Source: Diphasiastrum complanatum
Taxonomy: Eukaryota > Streptophyta > Lycopodiopsida > Lycopodiales > Lycopodiaceae
Reading direction: 5' to 3'
Length of the DNA stretch: 64,000 nucleotides
Assembly (NCBI GenBank): GCA_029204225.1
Contig: CM055111.1
Location: 30,886,674-30,950,673, forward strand
Positions 10,846-22,396 of the stretch are shown piece by piece (positions within the stretch are counted from its first letter, which is position 1; each line of letters begins with the position of its first letter). A model generated the notes under the pieces. The model ran no database searches. It saw only the letters and a program-made list of their open reading frames with translations, and was not told where the DNA came from. A program made the position numbers and the translations under genes.

Positions 10846-12963
10846 TGCCTCAAAAGTGATCTAAGAAGAAGCACAACTTGGCCAAGCTTCTCCACCTACA
10901 AAGCGACACTTTCCCATGCCATTTGCTTAACCAAAAACGAAATGAAAGACTAAGCTTCATTAAGTCATTCGCTTAACCAAAAACAAAATGAAAGACCAAG
11001 TTTCATTAAGCATTGAAATTTTTTCTTTCGTATGTGGGAAACTTAGGTAGGGTGCAAGAAGCAGCTTGTAGAATTGATCAAATTAGAAACTCTTTTCTAT
11101 TATATTTTCCTTGACTCCTTTAATTGCTAAGTAGCTCATACAGTTAATGTTGTGATACATTTATGGCAGAGGATCTACACCTAATCAATCTGATCAACCT
11201 TTTATTTTTCAGTGGATTGTGGAGAGAAACGCAACTCAAAACCGCACTCAAAGGTTCTTCTTATAGGTATGTTGTTGTTGTCAATTCAATTGGATGCTAA
11301 CAGCAACTCTTTACAAAAGCTTTTCATTACTTGACCAACTGCTTGCCTTAAAAAATTAACTAGAATCTACTAATTGTCAGTTGCACTATGTTTGGGCAAT
11401 TAGTCTGGCACATAGATTGTTCGGGTCTTGAAGCCAATGCTTTAAATCAATCATATGGCGTTGTCTCAGGAGTTGCAGTTGGGGCAGTCACTTTTGTAGG
11501 TGTATCATTCTTGGCTGTCATAATATGTCTCTACCGACGAAAGATGCAATTTTGGAAAGTCTTGAGCACTAGGAATATATCTTTACAAAACAATGATCTA
11601 TCAAATTTTCTTCTAACAAAAGAGGATCACCATCAGCTACTACATTATTTTCATACAAGGAACTCGAGGTGGCGACAGAATCATTTGCAGAAAGCAAGCT
11701 ACTTGGTGATGGAGGCTTCGGTATTGTCTATGAAGGGACTCTAACGGATGGTCGGGTTGTTGCAGTAAAGAAACTAAATAAAAAAAATAAGCAGGGAACG
11801 CAGCAATTTTATAATGAGGTCATGATCTTGTCACAAATCAGGCATAACAATCTAGTCCAACTTCTTGCTTGGAGGAGTCAGAGTTGATGTTAGTCTATGA
11901 ATTTGTCCCAAATGGTACTCTTGCTGAACATATTCACGGATTTAAAGGAAAGCATCTTTGTTGGGAAACACGTTTGACAGTTGCATTGGAAACAGCACAA
12001 GCTTTGGCCTATCTCCATTGCTTTGTAGATCCTCCCATCCTTCACAGGGATGTGAAGTCCAGTAACATTCTTTTGGATGAGAATTTCAGGGTAAAAGTTG
12101 CTGATTTTGGTCTCTCAAAGTTGATGCACGGGCATGCAAACTACATATTAACTGCTCCGCAAGGAACACCAGGATACCTTGATCCAGATTACTATGAAAG
12201 CTATCAATTGACTGATAAAAGTGATGTGTACAGCTTTGGAGTTGTTCTCATGGAGCTTATATCGGCAAAGAGAGCAGTTGACGTGACTCGGGGAAGGAGG
12301 GAGATCAATCTTGCTTCTATGGCTGTATCAAAGATTCAATGTGGAAGTCTGGAGGATCTTATTGATCCTGAATTAGAAATAGAATCAAGACCTGACGTAA
12401 AAGAAGAGGTGAGCAGAGTTGCAGAGCTCGCTTTTCAATGCCTAGCATCACAAAGGGATGATAGGCCATCTATGAAAGAGGTGGCGCAAGAACTTCAGAG
12501 CATTAGGAGTAGTCGAAGTATCATGCACATGTGCTTGTATGATTCTATGCAAAGTAAGGAATTAGCAAACATGGTAACAAGAACTTGTACAAAGAGCAGT
12601 AGTAGCATACAAAGCAGCCTGAGCACTAGTACTTCTTCTCACCATAGTGAAGTGGAAGCTTGATGAATTGTTATTGAGCTCGTACCATCTCTTTGCTACT
12701 AGTAACGAGTTGGAGATGTTGATCCCTTCTTCCTAAGTATGATAAAATGTATCATTACCAACTATGTCAAGTGGACACCCCATTATCCATTATCCAAACA
12801 CAAAGCTCTTTGATCTAGAACTCTTCATAGAGCTTTGTTGATACCCGTCAAGGAGTTTATTGGGTTTTGTTGCTTCATACGTTCAGAAGTACTAGTGTGA
12901 AATTTTGATTTATGCATGCCACCACTTAAAAACACTCAGCTTACTATTTCTATTGCAATAAAA

Positions 12964-13073
12964 AACTAGATGCTACATATCATGAGAGCCCTTGTCCCAC
13001 AAAGTGTATGTATTTTTCAACTAGATGCTACATATCATGAGAGCCCTTGTCCCACAAAGTGTATGTATTTTTC
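12964..13073 (+). repeat. Exact 55-bp tandem duplication
   Basis: Two copies (12964-13018 and 13019-13073), each starting AACTAGATGCTACATATCAT and ending GTATGTATTTTTC, identical by eye. Located about 300 bases past the stop of the kinase, possibly in its 3' flank. Confidence 0.93.
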
Positions 13074-14127
13074 TAGGAAGTTTGAAATGAAAGATTGAAA
13101 TTGAAATAAAAAAATGTAGTGTTACAAGAGGATTAGACCTTTTTCCAAGCTTTTATAAATTTGAAAATAGTAGCATGTAATAGGTTTGTATTAACTCAAA
13201 AATTTCATTTTTAAGAGGATTGTATAATTGTAAGACTCGAAGTTGTAAGAGGTGTCGTTTTGTGAGCAAGGTTTGTAGATTGGCAAATGTTGTTTGGAAG
13301 TTTTAAGGCAAGGTATGTAGGTTGCTGATTAGACCAATTGCATGTTTATGTTGTTTGGGATTCGCAATTAATCAATGGAGCATGCATTCAAATTTGGTCT
13401 AATTGACTTCCATAAGTAGTTGTGGCTTCTTTACATGAGAGTTGCAATATGTATGAAGATAGTAAGTTTATAAGTGCAGGAGACCATGTGATTTCAGTGG
13501 ATACATCTATATTAAAATTCCCTAAGACGATGGGTGGAAAGTTTGTTGGTAAACATTTTTTTGTTGTAAGGTATAATTGTTTTTTTTTGCTATTCTTGTA
13601 TTTGGCAGTCAATATATTGCTACTATGTGCAATGTGTATCTTGTGGCCACATTGAATGTTGTTGTTATGAATTCATAATTTTGCATGATCAATTGTTGGC
13701 ATGGATGTGGTATGAAAACCAGCCAATGGACTTGTGGTAGCAGCAAATTCACCATAGCCATGAGAGGACTTCTTTGGTGAAGATCCATTTCCAACTTCCT
13801 TGATAAGCATTCCACCAACTTGGCACCTTTTCCTTTGGTTTTCTCCATGCTTGAAGAAGATTTTGACTTGAAAGCTCCTCTTCCTTGAAAATAACTGCAC
13901 CATGATGAGGGAAATCAGAGGCCTCCATGTTGATGGATGCAATTATGATGATCTGCTTCCCTGTTTATCCTTTTGAGATCTGGTCAGATGTTGTCAGAAC
14001 TTTTTAGATCTTGCTGAATCTTGATGGATCTGGCTTGATCTGGCTTGATTTCTCTAGATCTGGCTGTGATGGCTTTACAAATGAACTTTGCATGACATTC
14101 CATCACAATCTTGGCTCTGTTTCACTA
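13074..14127. other. No gene; possible gypsy 3' LTR region
   Basis: No coding region is recognised. Between 13970 and 14070 the phrase GATCTGGCTTGAT and relatives (GATCTTG, AGATCTGGCTG) are repeated. Lying downstream of a minus-strand integrase tail, this could be the 3' LTR of that gypsy element, but I could not match it to a second LTR. Confidence 0.35.
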
Positions 14128-14490
14128 AGGTGGCCAATACTTGTGTAAACGGCTACCATTGATGGGCGTGTCGAAAGGTGTCCCATCTAGTTTCTCTAGG
14201 TTCACGGCTCCATGATTGAGGATCTCTTTGATTCAATATGGGCCTTCGCCTGTGAACTTCAATTTCCCCTTGATCGCCTTGGTCTTATACATGAGGACTA
14301 GGTCTCCAAATCAAAGATCTTTCTTCTGCAATCGACGATCATGCCATGCTTTGCGTCATTCTTTTTCAGCTACAAATGCATGTATAGCTAGTAAGCATGT
14401 TTCGCAGAGTTTATGCAATGCTTCATGGCGTAATTGTAGAGATTTGGATTCATCAAGGCATTGCATTGTGGCGATCCTTAATGACGGTAC
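14128..14490 (-). pseudogene. Ty3/gypsy integrase C-terminal remnant
   Basis: Read on the minus strand with frame changes it gives SLRIAT, SKSLQLRHEALHKLCET, then KAWHDRR, GDLVLMYKTKAIKGKLK, then GPY and DGTPFDTPINGSRLHKYW. This matches the end of gypsy integrases (GPY/F module). It is clearly related to the integrase tail at 33783-33965 (SLRIAA, KSLQLHHEALHKLCET, EAWHDLR), so the two belong to one family. Stops and frameshifts make it non-functional. Catalytic integrase, RT and protease are absent upstream; the GA array and a gag remnant follow instead, indicating internal deletion. Confidence 0.75.
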
Positions 14491-14493
14491 CAA

Positions 14494-15059
<566 letters not shown>

Positions 15060-16276
15060 GGTAGAAGGATGTGTATTATCCCTTGCAAGGGCATTCTACA
15101 ATTTGATGGCCTTCGCCGCATCCGTAGCAGCCGTAATTTCTTCCACCCTGACGTTGAGGCTGCCGCATAGGTTGCATAATATTTGTTAATGGCTGGATCT
15201 ACAAATGGTCCGTTCGGCCCGTATCATTGCTGTTGTTTAGGTTGTGGTGAAGCTTGTGCCTCATGTTTCACCGTTGCTAAACTTACATGAGCCACTTGGT
15301 TGTAGCTGGCCCCGGTGGTGCAGGTAAGGCCATGCGCTGCTGGTTGTTTGGCGTGCCATACCTCGGTGCCGCATTAGGTGGCCCTTGATGATAATAATAA
15401 GAAATCTGGTAGGGACTCCTCTTCTGTTGTATGATTCGGGGGCTAAATCTCGTGTGATGAAGCGTTGCACAGATGGCAAAATCTTTGTGTCAATCTCAAA
15501 TTTTGCTTTAAGATCGGACACTCATTGGCTGTATGGTTCTGTGTGCAAACTGAGCACCATACATTTTCTCAGTGGGGATACTGTAGTTGGTTCTACTCTG
15601 GTGGATTTGGATTTGGTGCTACAGCTCCCTACAGGGCCTTCAGTTTCTGATCAAACTGAGGCATCAGTTGTTCCATCTGCTGCTTGTGTAGCTTTGTCAT
15701 TTGTTCCATCAGCAGCTCGATTGATAGATTGGTTGCGCTGGATGATGATGCTACCGAAGGAGTTGGAGTGTGTGTGGTTGGATATGATTTGTCGTTGGAA
15801 CTCTCATCCTCTTCCCTGATGGCATCTTCCATTGCTTCCTGCAAAGTAGCATACTGCTCCCATCTTTTAAGCTCTCGCCTGATACTACGTGGCATCCCCG
15901 CGAGGAACCACATAATAAGTGCATGATCGGGAGTTACGGCCCCAATGCACTCAGATCTTCGATGTTTGACCTGTTCGATATAGTCTCTAACCCTTTCTCT
16001 TTTTTCCATTTTTACTTTGCTCAGCAGGAGAAATGGATCTTCTAGGAACTTTTTGGATTTAAAGCACGTGATGAGAGCTGCTTTAACCGCTTCCCAAGTG
16101 GTTTTCTCTTCTTTCGATAGGTTGAAGTACCACTCTTGTGCAACTACCACCAGAGACATCAAGGACAACATCAATTTCTCTGTCGGTGTCCGCTCGCCGT
16201 AGATTTCGCATGCTTGCTCGTAGATCTGGAGGAATCTGATTAGATCTGATGACCCATCATATTTAGGTATTTCCAT
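15060..16276 (-). pseudogene. Ty3/gypsy Gag remnant with zinc knuckle
   Basis: The 216-residue open frame 16276-15629 is a retrotransposon Gag core: EIPKYDGSSDLIRFLQIYEQ, then LMLSLMSLVVVAQEWYFNL, WEAVKAALITCF, RDYIEQVKHRRSE and FLAGMPRSIRRELKR, ending in a Gln/Met-rich tail (QQMEQLMPQFDQKLKAL). Known: this is the Retrotrans_gag fold that forms the capsid. Further along the minus strand, at 15129-15091, a nucleocapsid zinc knuckle reads CYGCGEGHQIVEC, one residue shorter than the usual CX2CX4HX4C and in another frame, so the reading frame is broken between them. The tail resembles 59750-59860 (QQMQLVKMQSQLDEKLKAL), pointing to a shared gypsy family. Confidence 0.85.
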
Positions 16277-17078
16277 TCATGGTGCCCTCTGGACTACTTG
16301 CAATGGTGCGCCAGGTACAGGTTGACCCATTGGATCTATTGGTGCTGGTTCTGGTTCTGCCTCGATATGTGCAACTGCTACTCTGGAAAGGTTTGGTGTT
16401 TGATTGACTGCTCTTCTTGCGATTGCTCGTCCGGATCTCAGATTCATTCAGCGGTAGGGTCCAAGGATGTTGGATGTTGTTGGCACAGTGGAATGTCTTC
16501 ATTCTTGCAAATCAGAGACACCGATCTCAAGGAAACATGGCAAAATAAAGGCAAAATTCACTTAGACTGATGGATCAGCTACCAATATTCTATCAGAACT
16601 TCTAGAGAACTACCTATAGTCAGATCCAACCTGGATGCAATGGAATACCAATTTACAAAAGTTAAGGATTAGAGAATCTCGAGATCTCATTGAAAAACAC
16701 TCAAAAAAAGCATTTTTTTTCATGATTTTTGGAGATCCCTTAGGAGTTAGGTCTTGAAATTTTGACAGTCACCAGATCTGACCCAGATGCATCTATGAAA
16801 ATCTCTGCGAGAGTTTTTGATGAAAAGATCATCAATTTTGATTGTGTGCAAGAGTTCATAGAAGCAAAATCTTCAGAACCTTTGCAGAGCATCAAGATCA
16901 GCAAACCAACGTTCGCAAGGGGCTGGAATCAGAGTATCTGAAATTAGCCTGCCTACAGGGATTAACCTTGAAAATCCAATGTCTGGAGCAAGTTGTGCGA
17001 GAGATCACTTCCTGCGAGCAGAATCTTGTGAAGAAGGTCCCTGCAAAAATTTGGTTGGAACTGAGCTGGGAAAAGTGC
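16277..17078 (-). other. Gag N-terminal/leader region, possible PBS
   Basis: Short disrupted frames upstream of the Gag core (16263-16502) are Ser/Thr/Arg-rich and look like a degraded Gag N-terminus. At about 16570-16605 the complement of the sequence reads ...GATAGAATATTGGTAGCTGATCC, which could be an LTR end plus a poor tRNA-type PBS. If so, the 5' LTR of this minus-strand gypsy lies at higher coordinates, but no second LTR was matched. Confidence 0.35.
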
Positions 17079-17700
17079 AATTCACCTAATACGCACTCTA
17101 ATTTTTGCTATATAAGGGCAGAATTCGAGTCATTTGTCACATTACCTAGCAAAGCTCTACTCAATTTTCAATTGAAATTTCCAAGTTCTCTGATTGCTTC
17201 CACATTTTCTACCAGCCATCATCTGTACTCTCTGAATCCAGATCTGTGCTCAGAACCATTGTTGCCATCATTCCTTTTTCGATTTCTACTGTTTTTCATT
17301 TTTTCAGACTTTTTTACTGTTTCCACCGTCTTGCACACTTTTTCCAACTTTTTTCTTGTTAACAGACTTTAACTACCATTGCTAACATGGCCTCTTGTTC
17401 CTCTTCTGACGACACTAGCACCAAGAAGGTCATCATCCACGAAGTGCCATCCACCACCTCTTCTTGAAGCAATGGATTTTAACCCACCGCTTTTTAGTTC
17501 TAGCATTAACATGGGTCTTGCCTTACACGCTTACACCACCTGGGACATGCCGCAGTCGCGTTTCCACATCCTATACCAAGGTACGTATACAAGGTACATA
17601 TTAACGTAGATTCCATGGTCACCGGCCATGCTCATTTTCCCAACCTCACCCAACCCACGTATCCCAAACCCTTGATCCCAACCACAACACAACATCATTT
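17079..17700 (+). promoter_or_regulatory. TATA-type promoter and short leader ORF, unidentified
   Basis: GCTATATAAGG (about 17108-17118) is a good TATA element, followed by a pyrimidine-rich leader and an ATG at 17387 opening a short Ser/Thr-rich peptide (MASCSSSDDTSTKKVIIHEV) that soon stops. The arrangement suits an LTR plus gag start in plus orientation, but no family was recognised. Confidence 0.35.
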
Positions 17701-18318
17701 TGTTGGGGATCTTTTGATCTTTGGTTTAAAAGACATCAAACTTATGATAATATGAATTTTTTGTCCGTACAAAACAACAAGCTACTGAATTTCACACGTT
17801 TGGATCCGAATATAAGAAATATGAGCATTCTACACACAAGATTGCAAGATATCATCAAGGTAGTGTACCAATGGATAGATGAACCCAAGAGAACTCATTT
17901 ATAAGCATGAAATGAGATGAGAGAGAGAAGAATCCTTTCTCCCACGAGTTTACATCCTTTTATAACAGGTCCATGCATCATTAATGAGCTTGGTTTCCCT
18001 CCATAACAAAAATCTTACTATTAATGTGGACTAAATTCAATGTCTCCAATATTCAAATTTGAATCTATCAAACTCAACCTCCTACTATTTTTCTCACTTT
18101 CTAAAAGTGATAATTCAAATGCTTCTAGACTATTATAACTTTGACAAGTCAAACATTAAGTCTAATATGAAAATTGGCCTCAATTGTGTTGGACCCTTTC
18201 CGTGCCTCCCTAATCGTAATGATGAAGAGGACAAGGTTAGGGTTTGGAAGGGTGTAGAGTAGTGGAGAATTCTAGAACGGTGTTGACTACTTCTTAAGGA
18301 TTCTTAGTTGGCCTTCTG
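17701..18318. other. LTR-like remnant, minus-oriented promoter
   Basis: No gene. The complement of 17945-17970 carries TTATAAAAGG with a downstream GA/CT-rich stretch, resembling the promoter of minus-oriented copia LTRs near 23480 and 53235. At 18187 the + strand reads TGTTGGACCCTTTC followed by CGTGCCTCCC, the same start as the inverted LTR end at 24101, and then diverges. Probably a broken LTR pair. Confidence 0.4.
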
Positions 18319-19280
18319 CTATCTAGAGTGCTTGCTCGTCTTCTTGGAGTGTGGCACATAGGGTTGCCATCTTGGTATCCTTGGTGAGGAGCTCAGCGTC
18401 ATGAAGCTTTCGTTGATCTTGGTATGTTTGTAGCACACGACCAGAATGGTCCTTGTAATATTCGATGTGCTTCCTCTGTAACTTTTGAGCGGCTGGTGAT
18501 TCATCTTCTACCGTGGCTACCATTGATCTAGGGCAGTTTGGAAGGCCTACACCTGGTGGTCTGCTTGTTGAACTTTCATTTCCAGGGCTTCCTGTTGAGC
18601 CAGGAAGTTGGTTTGGGTCCGCTGATTTTCTGTGCGCTCCTTTGAGACATTACGTTCCAATTGGCAGACATAATCCTTGAGCGATCACTCTGAGGCTCGG
18701 AGAGATTTCTGTTCTTGTTCCAGCGTTGTTTGTTTGAGGATGAGGTGTTGCAGTCGGATTGATAAGTTTGTCGGGCGGTCTTCTCTTGGAGAATCTGGGA
18801 CTGGAGGTTGTCCATATGTTGTTGTTATTGTTGAGCTGCTTGCTCTGCTTTCTTGAGCTGCTCGGTCAATTGATAAACCAGCTCCTGATTCTCTTTCTTC
18901 TCTTTTTCTCTCTGTATTCAACTGCGCAACCCGATCAATCAAGGCCTGCAATGTTTGCCCTGCCACCACTTGGCCGCGAGATTGCTCAGTAGCTCTTTCA
19001 GAGAGCATCTGGTAAAGTTGGTTCTGGAGGCCCGTTAATGCGGTCCAGCAAACTAGTGCCCGAGTATCCCGACCGGCCGATGGTGGCAGAGTTACGAGGG
19101 GGTGGTTGAAGGAGTGTAGTGACAGAGATGGTGGTGATTGGCGAAGAAACAATGGTGGTGGGAACATGTGTAACTATGGGGATGACAACGGAGGTGAGTG
19201 GAACAGTGATGGTAGAAATGAGAGTGGAAAGAGCAAGACATTGATTGACAACAACATAGAGCAAGCTTTAGGATATGCAA
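18319..19280 (-). pseudogene. Coiled-coil ORF remnant 1, unidentified
   Basis: Minus-strand frames (19167-18685 the longest, 160 aa) encode Gln/Glu/Arg-rich sequence predicted by eye to form coiled coils: LQNQLYQMLSERATEQ, LQALIDRVAQLNTERKREE, LKQTTLEQEQKSLRASE. An adjoining frame continues with QRKHIEYYKDHSGRV. I do not recognise a family. Similar Gln/Glu-rich minus-strand remnants lie at 21157-21522 and about 58770-58920, and all sit among gypsy debris, so an extra gag or accessory ORF of a retroelement is possible. Confidence 0.4.
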
Positions 19281-20250
19281 GTTTGATATACGTCAGTGTA
19301 ATGTAACAGTGATTTTGAAAGTGAACATCACACTAAAGTTCCAAGCAATTGATTATTCAATCGCGTAAGCAGTCAAATGATCAGTGAGTTTTAAGACAAT
19401 CTTAGCACTGAATTCACGGTTGCTCGCATACGACAGTATCAAGGCTAAAGAAGTGTCTGACCAAAGTTATAATCACAAGCACATCCGATAAGGTGAAGCT
19501 TACCAACTGTCAGAAATAGAAGTACTTAGCAAACAGATGGCTTATGAAAGCAGAGAGAAGAGAAAACTTGAAGACTCAGGCTCTCACTATGATCTCTAGA
19601 AAAACTCGGTAATTGAATTGAAGTGTAAGTGGTGTACATATAGAGAACAAGCTCAAAAGCACACAGCTCTCTAGTAACCGATATGTCACTTCTTATTTAG
19701 TCTAATTAACTAATTACATCCAATAAAAAAATTAAAGTGTACATTTTCTAGGTGGCATCCTTGTCACGTGGCTTTCTCTAATGAGAAGCAAGCACGTGGA
19801 AGGTTACAACGTTTACTTTGAGGCATGATAGGTAGGGATTATGGAATGTTCCTCTATTAGGACTAGCCTTCTTATTAAGGTTTATGTCATTTCATATTTA
19901 ATGTTCCGTGTGTCTTTGTATAAGTTGTCATTATCGGGTCCATTAGATATTTCTTCATATTTGGTGATTATCTTCATCGTTGAGTAGGTTAATTGGGATT
20001 TTGCATCATCAATTAGTACTTTAAAAAAAAATAGGCATGTAATATGGCATTACATATTCATCCCCTCAAATGTGAAGCGTCCTCGCGAACAATCGAAATC
20101 AGCAACACATCAAAGAAAAGATATTTCTTCAACTCCATAATGGATCTCGAACAATCAACAAAAATAGAAAGTATTTTTTTCAATATATATGCAAGATGTA
20201 TACATTTACTCTGGAGCATTCTGCAACCTCGGAGATAGTCTTTCATCTAT
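19281..20250. other. No gene seen
   Basis: AT-rich, with no coding region recognised. Stops are frequent in all frames; a TATA-like CTATATGTAC lies on the minus strand near 19640. Confidence 0.5.
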
Positions 20251-20688
20251 CTATATCTGTCTTTCAATTTTTCTTCTCTTGGCCTCATGAAATTGGCCAA
20301 CGACATGATTGCCCAGATCAGCAAAGCATGTTTTTAAGAAGGTTCTATTAAATACAGAAGTAGCAACGACAAAGTCCTCGGTCATGTCCCTCCTGAGTGT
20401 AACTTTCTTCAACAGCTCAGCATTTATTCGGATAAAAGTACCATCCAAATAGAGGCTTTGCATTGTTGTCAGGACATGGCCGACAAACGTACCAAAATGT
20501 GTTACAGAGTAAGTAACAAACTTTTTGTAATGTTTGTTTGCTCTTCTTTCTTTGATAGCACAGGCGACATTCTCATAGTGAACATGGTAGCCTGCTTTCC
20601 AATCAAAATACAGCCCCCACAGCTTCGAATATCTGACATCAATATCTTGTAATAGATTTTCTCTATCGAACTTTGCAAAATCTGACAC
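20251..20688 (-). CDS. Unidentified ORF, 145 aa, probably element-derived
   Basis: The open frame begins MSDFAKFDRENLLQDIDVRY and contains KLWGLYFDWKAGYHVHYENV, KHYKKFVTYSVTHFGTFVGH and LGNHVVGQFHEAKRRKIERQ. I recognise no domain; the basic C-terminus could bind nucleic acid. It lies on the same strand as, and downstream of, the coiled-coil frames at 21157-21993, so all three may be remains of one multi-part protein. No start context or splice evidence supports it as a host gene. Confidence 0.35.
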   Translation of the reverse strand: MSDFAKFDRENLLQDIDVRYSKLWGLYFDWKAGYHVHYENVACAIKERRANKHYKKFVTYSVTHFGTFVGHVLTTMQSLYLDGTFIRINAELLKKVTLRRDMTEDFVVATSVFNRTFLKTCFADLGNHVVGQFHEAKRRKIERQI

Positions 20689-21156
20689 TTATGTTAGCCA
20701 GTACAAATCGAATTGGCAATGTCTTTTCCAATAGTCTATTTGTCCTAAATAATATTCGGAAAAGTTCATTTCTTTCTACTTCAAATATTCTAATGCATAC
20801 AGTAATGTACAACCTACATATAATTCTACACTACCAAAAGGTATGACAAGAAATTTGCCCTGCAAAATTGCCCAACACCCTTCTATTCAAGTGTAAGATT
20901 ATTCCGTAGATTCAAAAAATCTATTTTCTCCCAAGGGGCTTCCCAGTCGGCCCAAGTGAAAACCCATTAGACTTGGCAAAAAGGAATAATCCACATGCCA
21001 TTGCAACTCACAGTTAAATTGGAGTGGCAGCCAAACGCGAACTTTTTCAGTAAAAACTTTGAATTCGCATGCAAGTACCTTATCCGATTTCTTGGATTTG
21101 GTCGCACGAGTTCGTTTGGGCTTCTGAGTATTGGCTGGATCTGCCTCAACTTCTAT

Positions 21157-21993
21157 CTATTTCACATAAATGGCATATTTTATTTGAGTTTGCAATGAGT
21201 CCAGTTCCCTCGTGAGTCGGTCATTCTCAGCCACAATGTTGCAAAATTTTTCATGGTCTTCCACACCGGAGCAATTGAAAACTTGTGAACTGTCGAGAAT
21301 ACCTGAGTCGACTTGCTTCCCTTTTCTGTAGGTTGTGACCTCTGCCAACAAACTATCAATATTTCTGAGAGCCTTTAAATGTTCTTCGTGTGAATTCACA
21401 CCCAAACATACAGTCTCCGACAGTTCCTTCAAATCAATTAATTCCTCTTCAAACCTGTTCTTCTCCTCATACAATGGTTGGAGGAGTTCAGCCTTGAATG
21501 TGTCTTGCAGAGATACCTGCATCTACTTCCATTTGGTAGCATCCACCTTGATGATGCCTCCATCTGAACAACATTGCAAAGTATTGTCGACGCTGATTTT
21601 TGCCAACTTTTCTGCATCCAACAGCTGCTGTAAGTCTTCGGTCTTCTTCTAGTAGAAATTTATCTTATTTGATAGAGCAATGCGCTTTGAATCAAATGAA
21701 GCAATTTGTTGATACGTGATCATCTACCGAACCTTTGGATTCACATCAGCCAACCAATCTAGAGTATCTGGCTCTGGCGTCTGATCTTTCTACTCATGAT
21801 GTATGTCTTCTGTGTCGATGGCAGTAGCAGCAGTTGGTGTAGTTGTATCAACAGCAACATCAATGACATTATCCACAACCTCCTGAACCTGCTCAATTCG
21901 AAAAGCTGCAGCATCCTGGTTGTCTTCCTTGCCTTTTGCATCTGCCATTGAAGTGTTGACCATGGAACCCGACACAATAGCATCGTTAGGCAC
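21157..21993 (-). pseudogene. Coiled-coil ORF remnant 2, unidentified
   Basis: Two minus-strand frames: 21993-21790 (acidic, Ala/Thr/Val-rich: VQEVVDNVIDVAVDTTTPTA) and 21522-21157 (YEEKNRFEEELIDLKEL, LKALRNIDSLLAEVTTY, ENDRLTRELDSLQTQIKYA), the latter a clear heptad-like coiled coil. Stops separate them. No family is recognised. Together with 20251-20688 they may form the remains of a single accessory protein of a retroelement; a host gene cannot be excluded. Confidence 0.4.
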
Positions 21994-22054
21994 TAAGTCC
22001 TGTGTAGCTTGACTCGGGCCTGCATCAACATCAATGATCTCAATGGAGCTAAGA

Positions 22055-22396
22055 TCAACTTGTTGTGGTGCTGCAAGTGCGGTCTTCTTTAGCAGTGGTG
22101 CAAGATCCTATTTCTCTTAGAATCTCATTAGAGACATTCATTTTAGTGAAGTGTAGAGCCATTCTAGCTCTCTTCCTATACTTTGGTATTTCAAGTTGTG
22201 CTTGAGGCTCCTCCTCAATACCAAGTACTATGTCCGTAACATCTTGGATTATAAGAACAGACTCCATCCTAATCTTCCATATTGAATAATTGGAGGTACT
22301 TAGTCTTTCACTTGGTTCTAAGAGATATCCTCCTACAGGTGCCATTTTGTGAAGACTTCTTGTTATTGGACAATTATATGTTTGAGCTTGTTCCAA
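22055..22396 (-). pseudogene. Ty1/copia Gag N-terminal fragment
   Basis: The frame contains GGYLLEPSERLSTSNYSIWK, IRMESVLIIQDVTDIVLG, YRKRARMALHFTKMNVSNE and ILREIGSCTTAKE. It is plainly related to the Gag of the copia element at 44468-50424 (AYLLEASERLNSINYAIWKV, IKMNVSNDLLREVSSCKSAKE). It ends after about 100 residues where unrelated DNA begins. It lies in the right position and orientation behind the PBS (23091-23102) and LTR (23103-24101). Confidence 0.85.

Larger units (their letters stand above)
8667..11212 (+). other. First intron of the receptor-kinase remnant (2.5 kb)
   Basis: The donor is GTCAGA at 8667 and the acceptor TTTTTCAG ends at 11212. The join restores a Leu codon between CFPQG and DCGEKRN. 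The intron holds two MITEs (8916-9294, 9382-9877), a purine run near 10461-10488, a GA microsatellite and a 54-base tandem duplication (10915-11015, phrase GCTTAACCAAAAAC). Near 10120-10200 the phrase AAGATTCCATCTGTGA is repeated. Confidence 0.65.
7989..12663 (+). pseudogene. WAK/LRK10L-type receptor-like kinase, frame-broken
   Basis: Plasma-membrane Ser/Thr receptor kinase with a cell-wall-facing ectodomain. Inferred exons are 7989-8666, 11213-11266 and 11470-12663, with GT-AG introns that join in phase. Exon 1 encodes a signal peptide (hydrophobic SLFPLFSVIASLMPILA), a GUB_WAK-like region (CHPGLCG, then YCKNETLYL, SGSYKVLKLDYS) and a Cys-rich WAK-associated region (CNYPG, ACRPNFACTASEEC, CCGSP, CGESCRLDCKGQ). 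Exon 3 begins with a membrane segment (VAVGAVTFVGVSFLAVIICLY) followed by basic residues and the kinase: GDGGFG loop, VAVKKL, HRDVKSSN, ADFGLSKL, GTPGYLDPDYY, DVYSFGVVLMELIS. All catalytic residues (Lys, HRD, DFG) are present. Three frame breaks occur: about 8228-8234, 11600-11630 (juxtamembrane), and 11868-11872, where the hinge 'GCC' after HNNLVQLL is missing. Either a pseudogene or uncorrected assembly indels; transcripts would decide. Confidence 0.85.

Noticed and set aside
16842-17372. 176-aa plus-strand frame
   Set aside because: No motif; it spans a TATA element and a pyrimidine-rich leader, so it is more likely non-coding LTR DNA.
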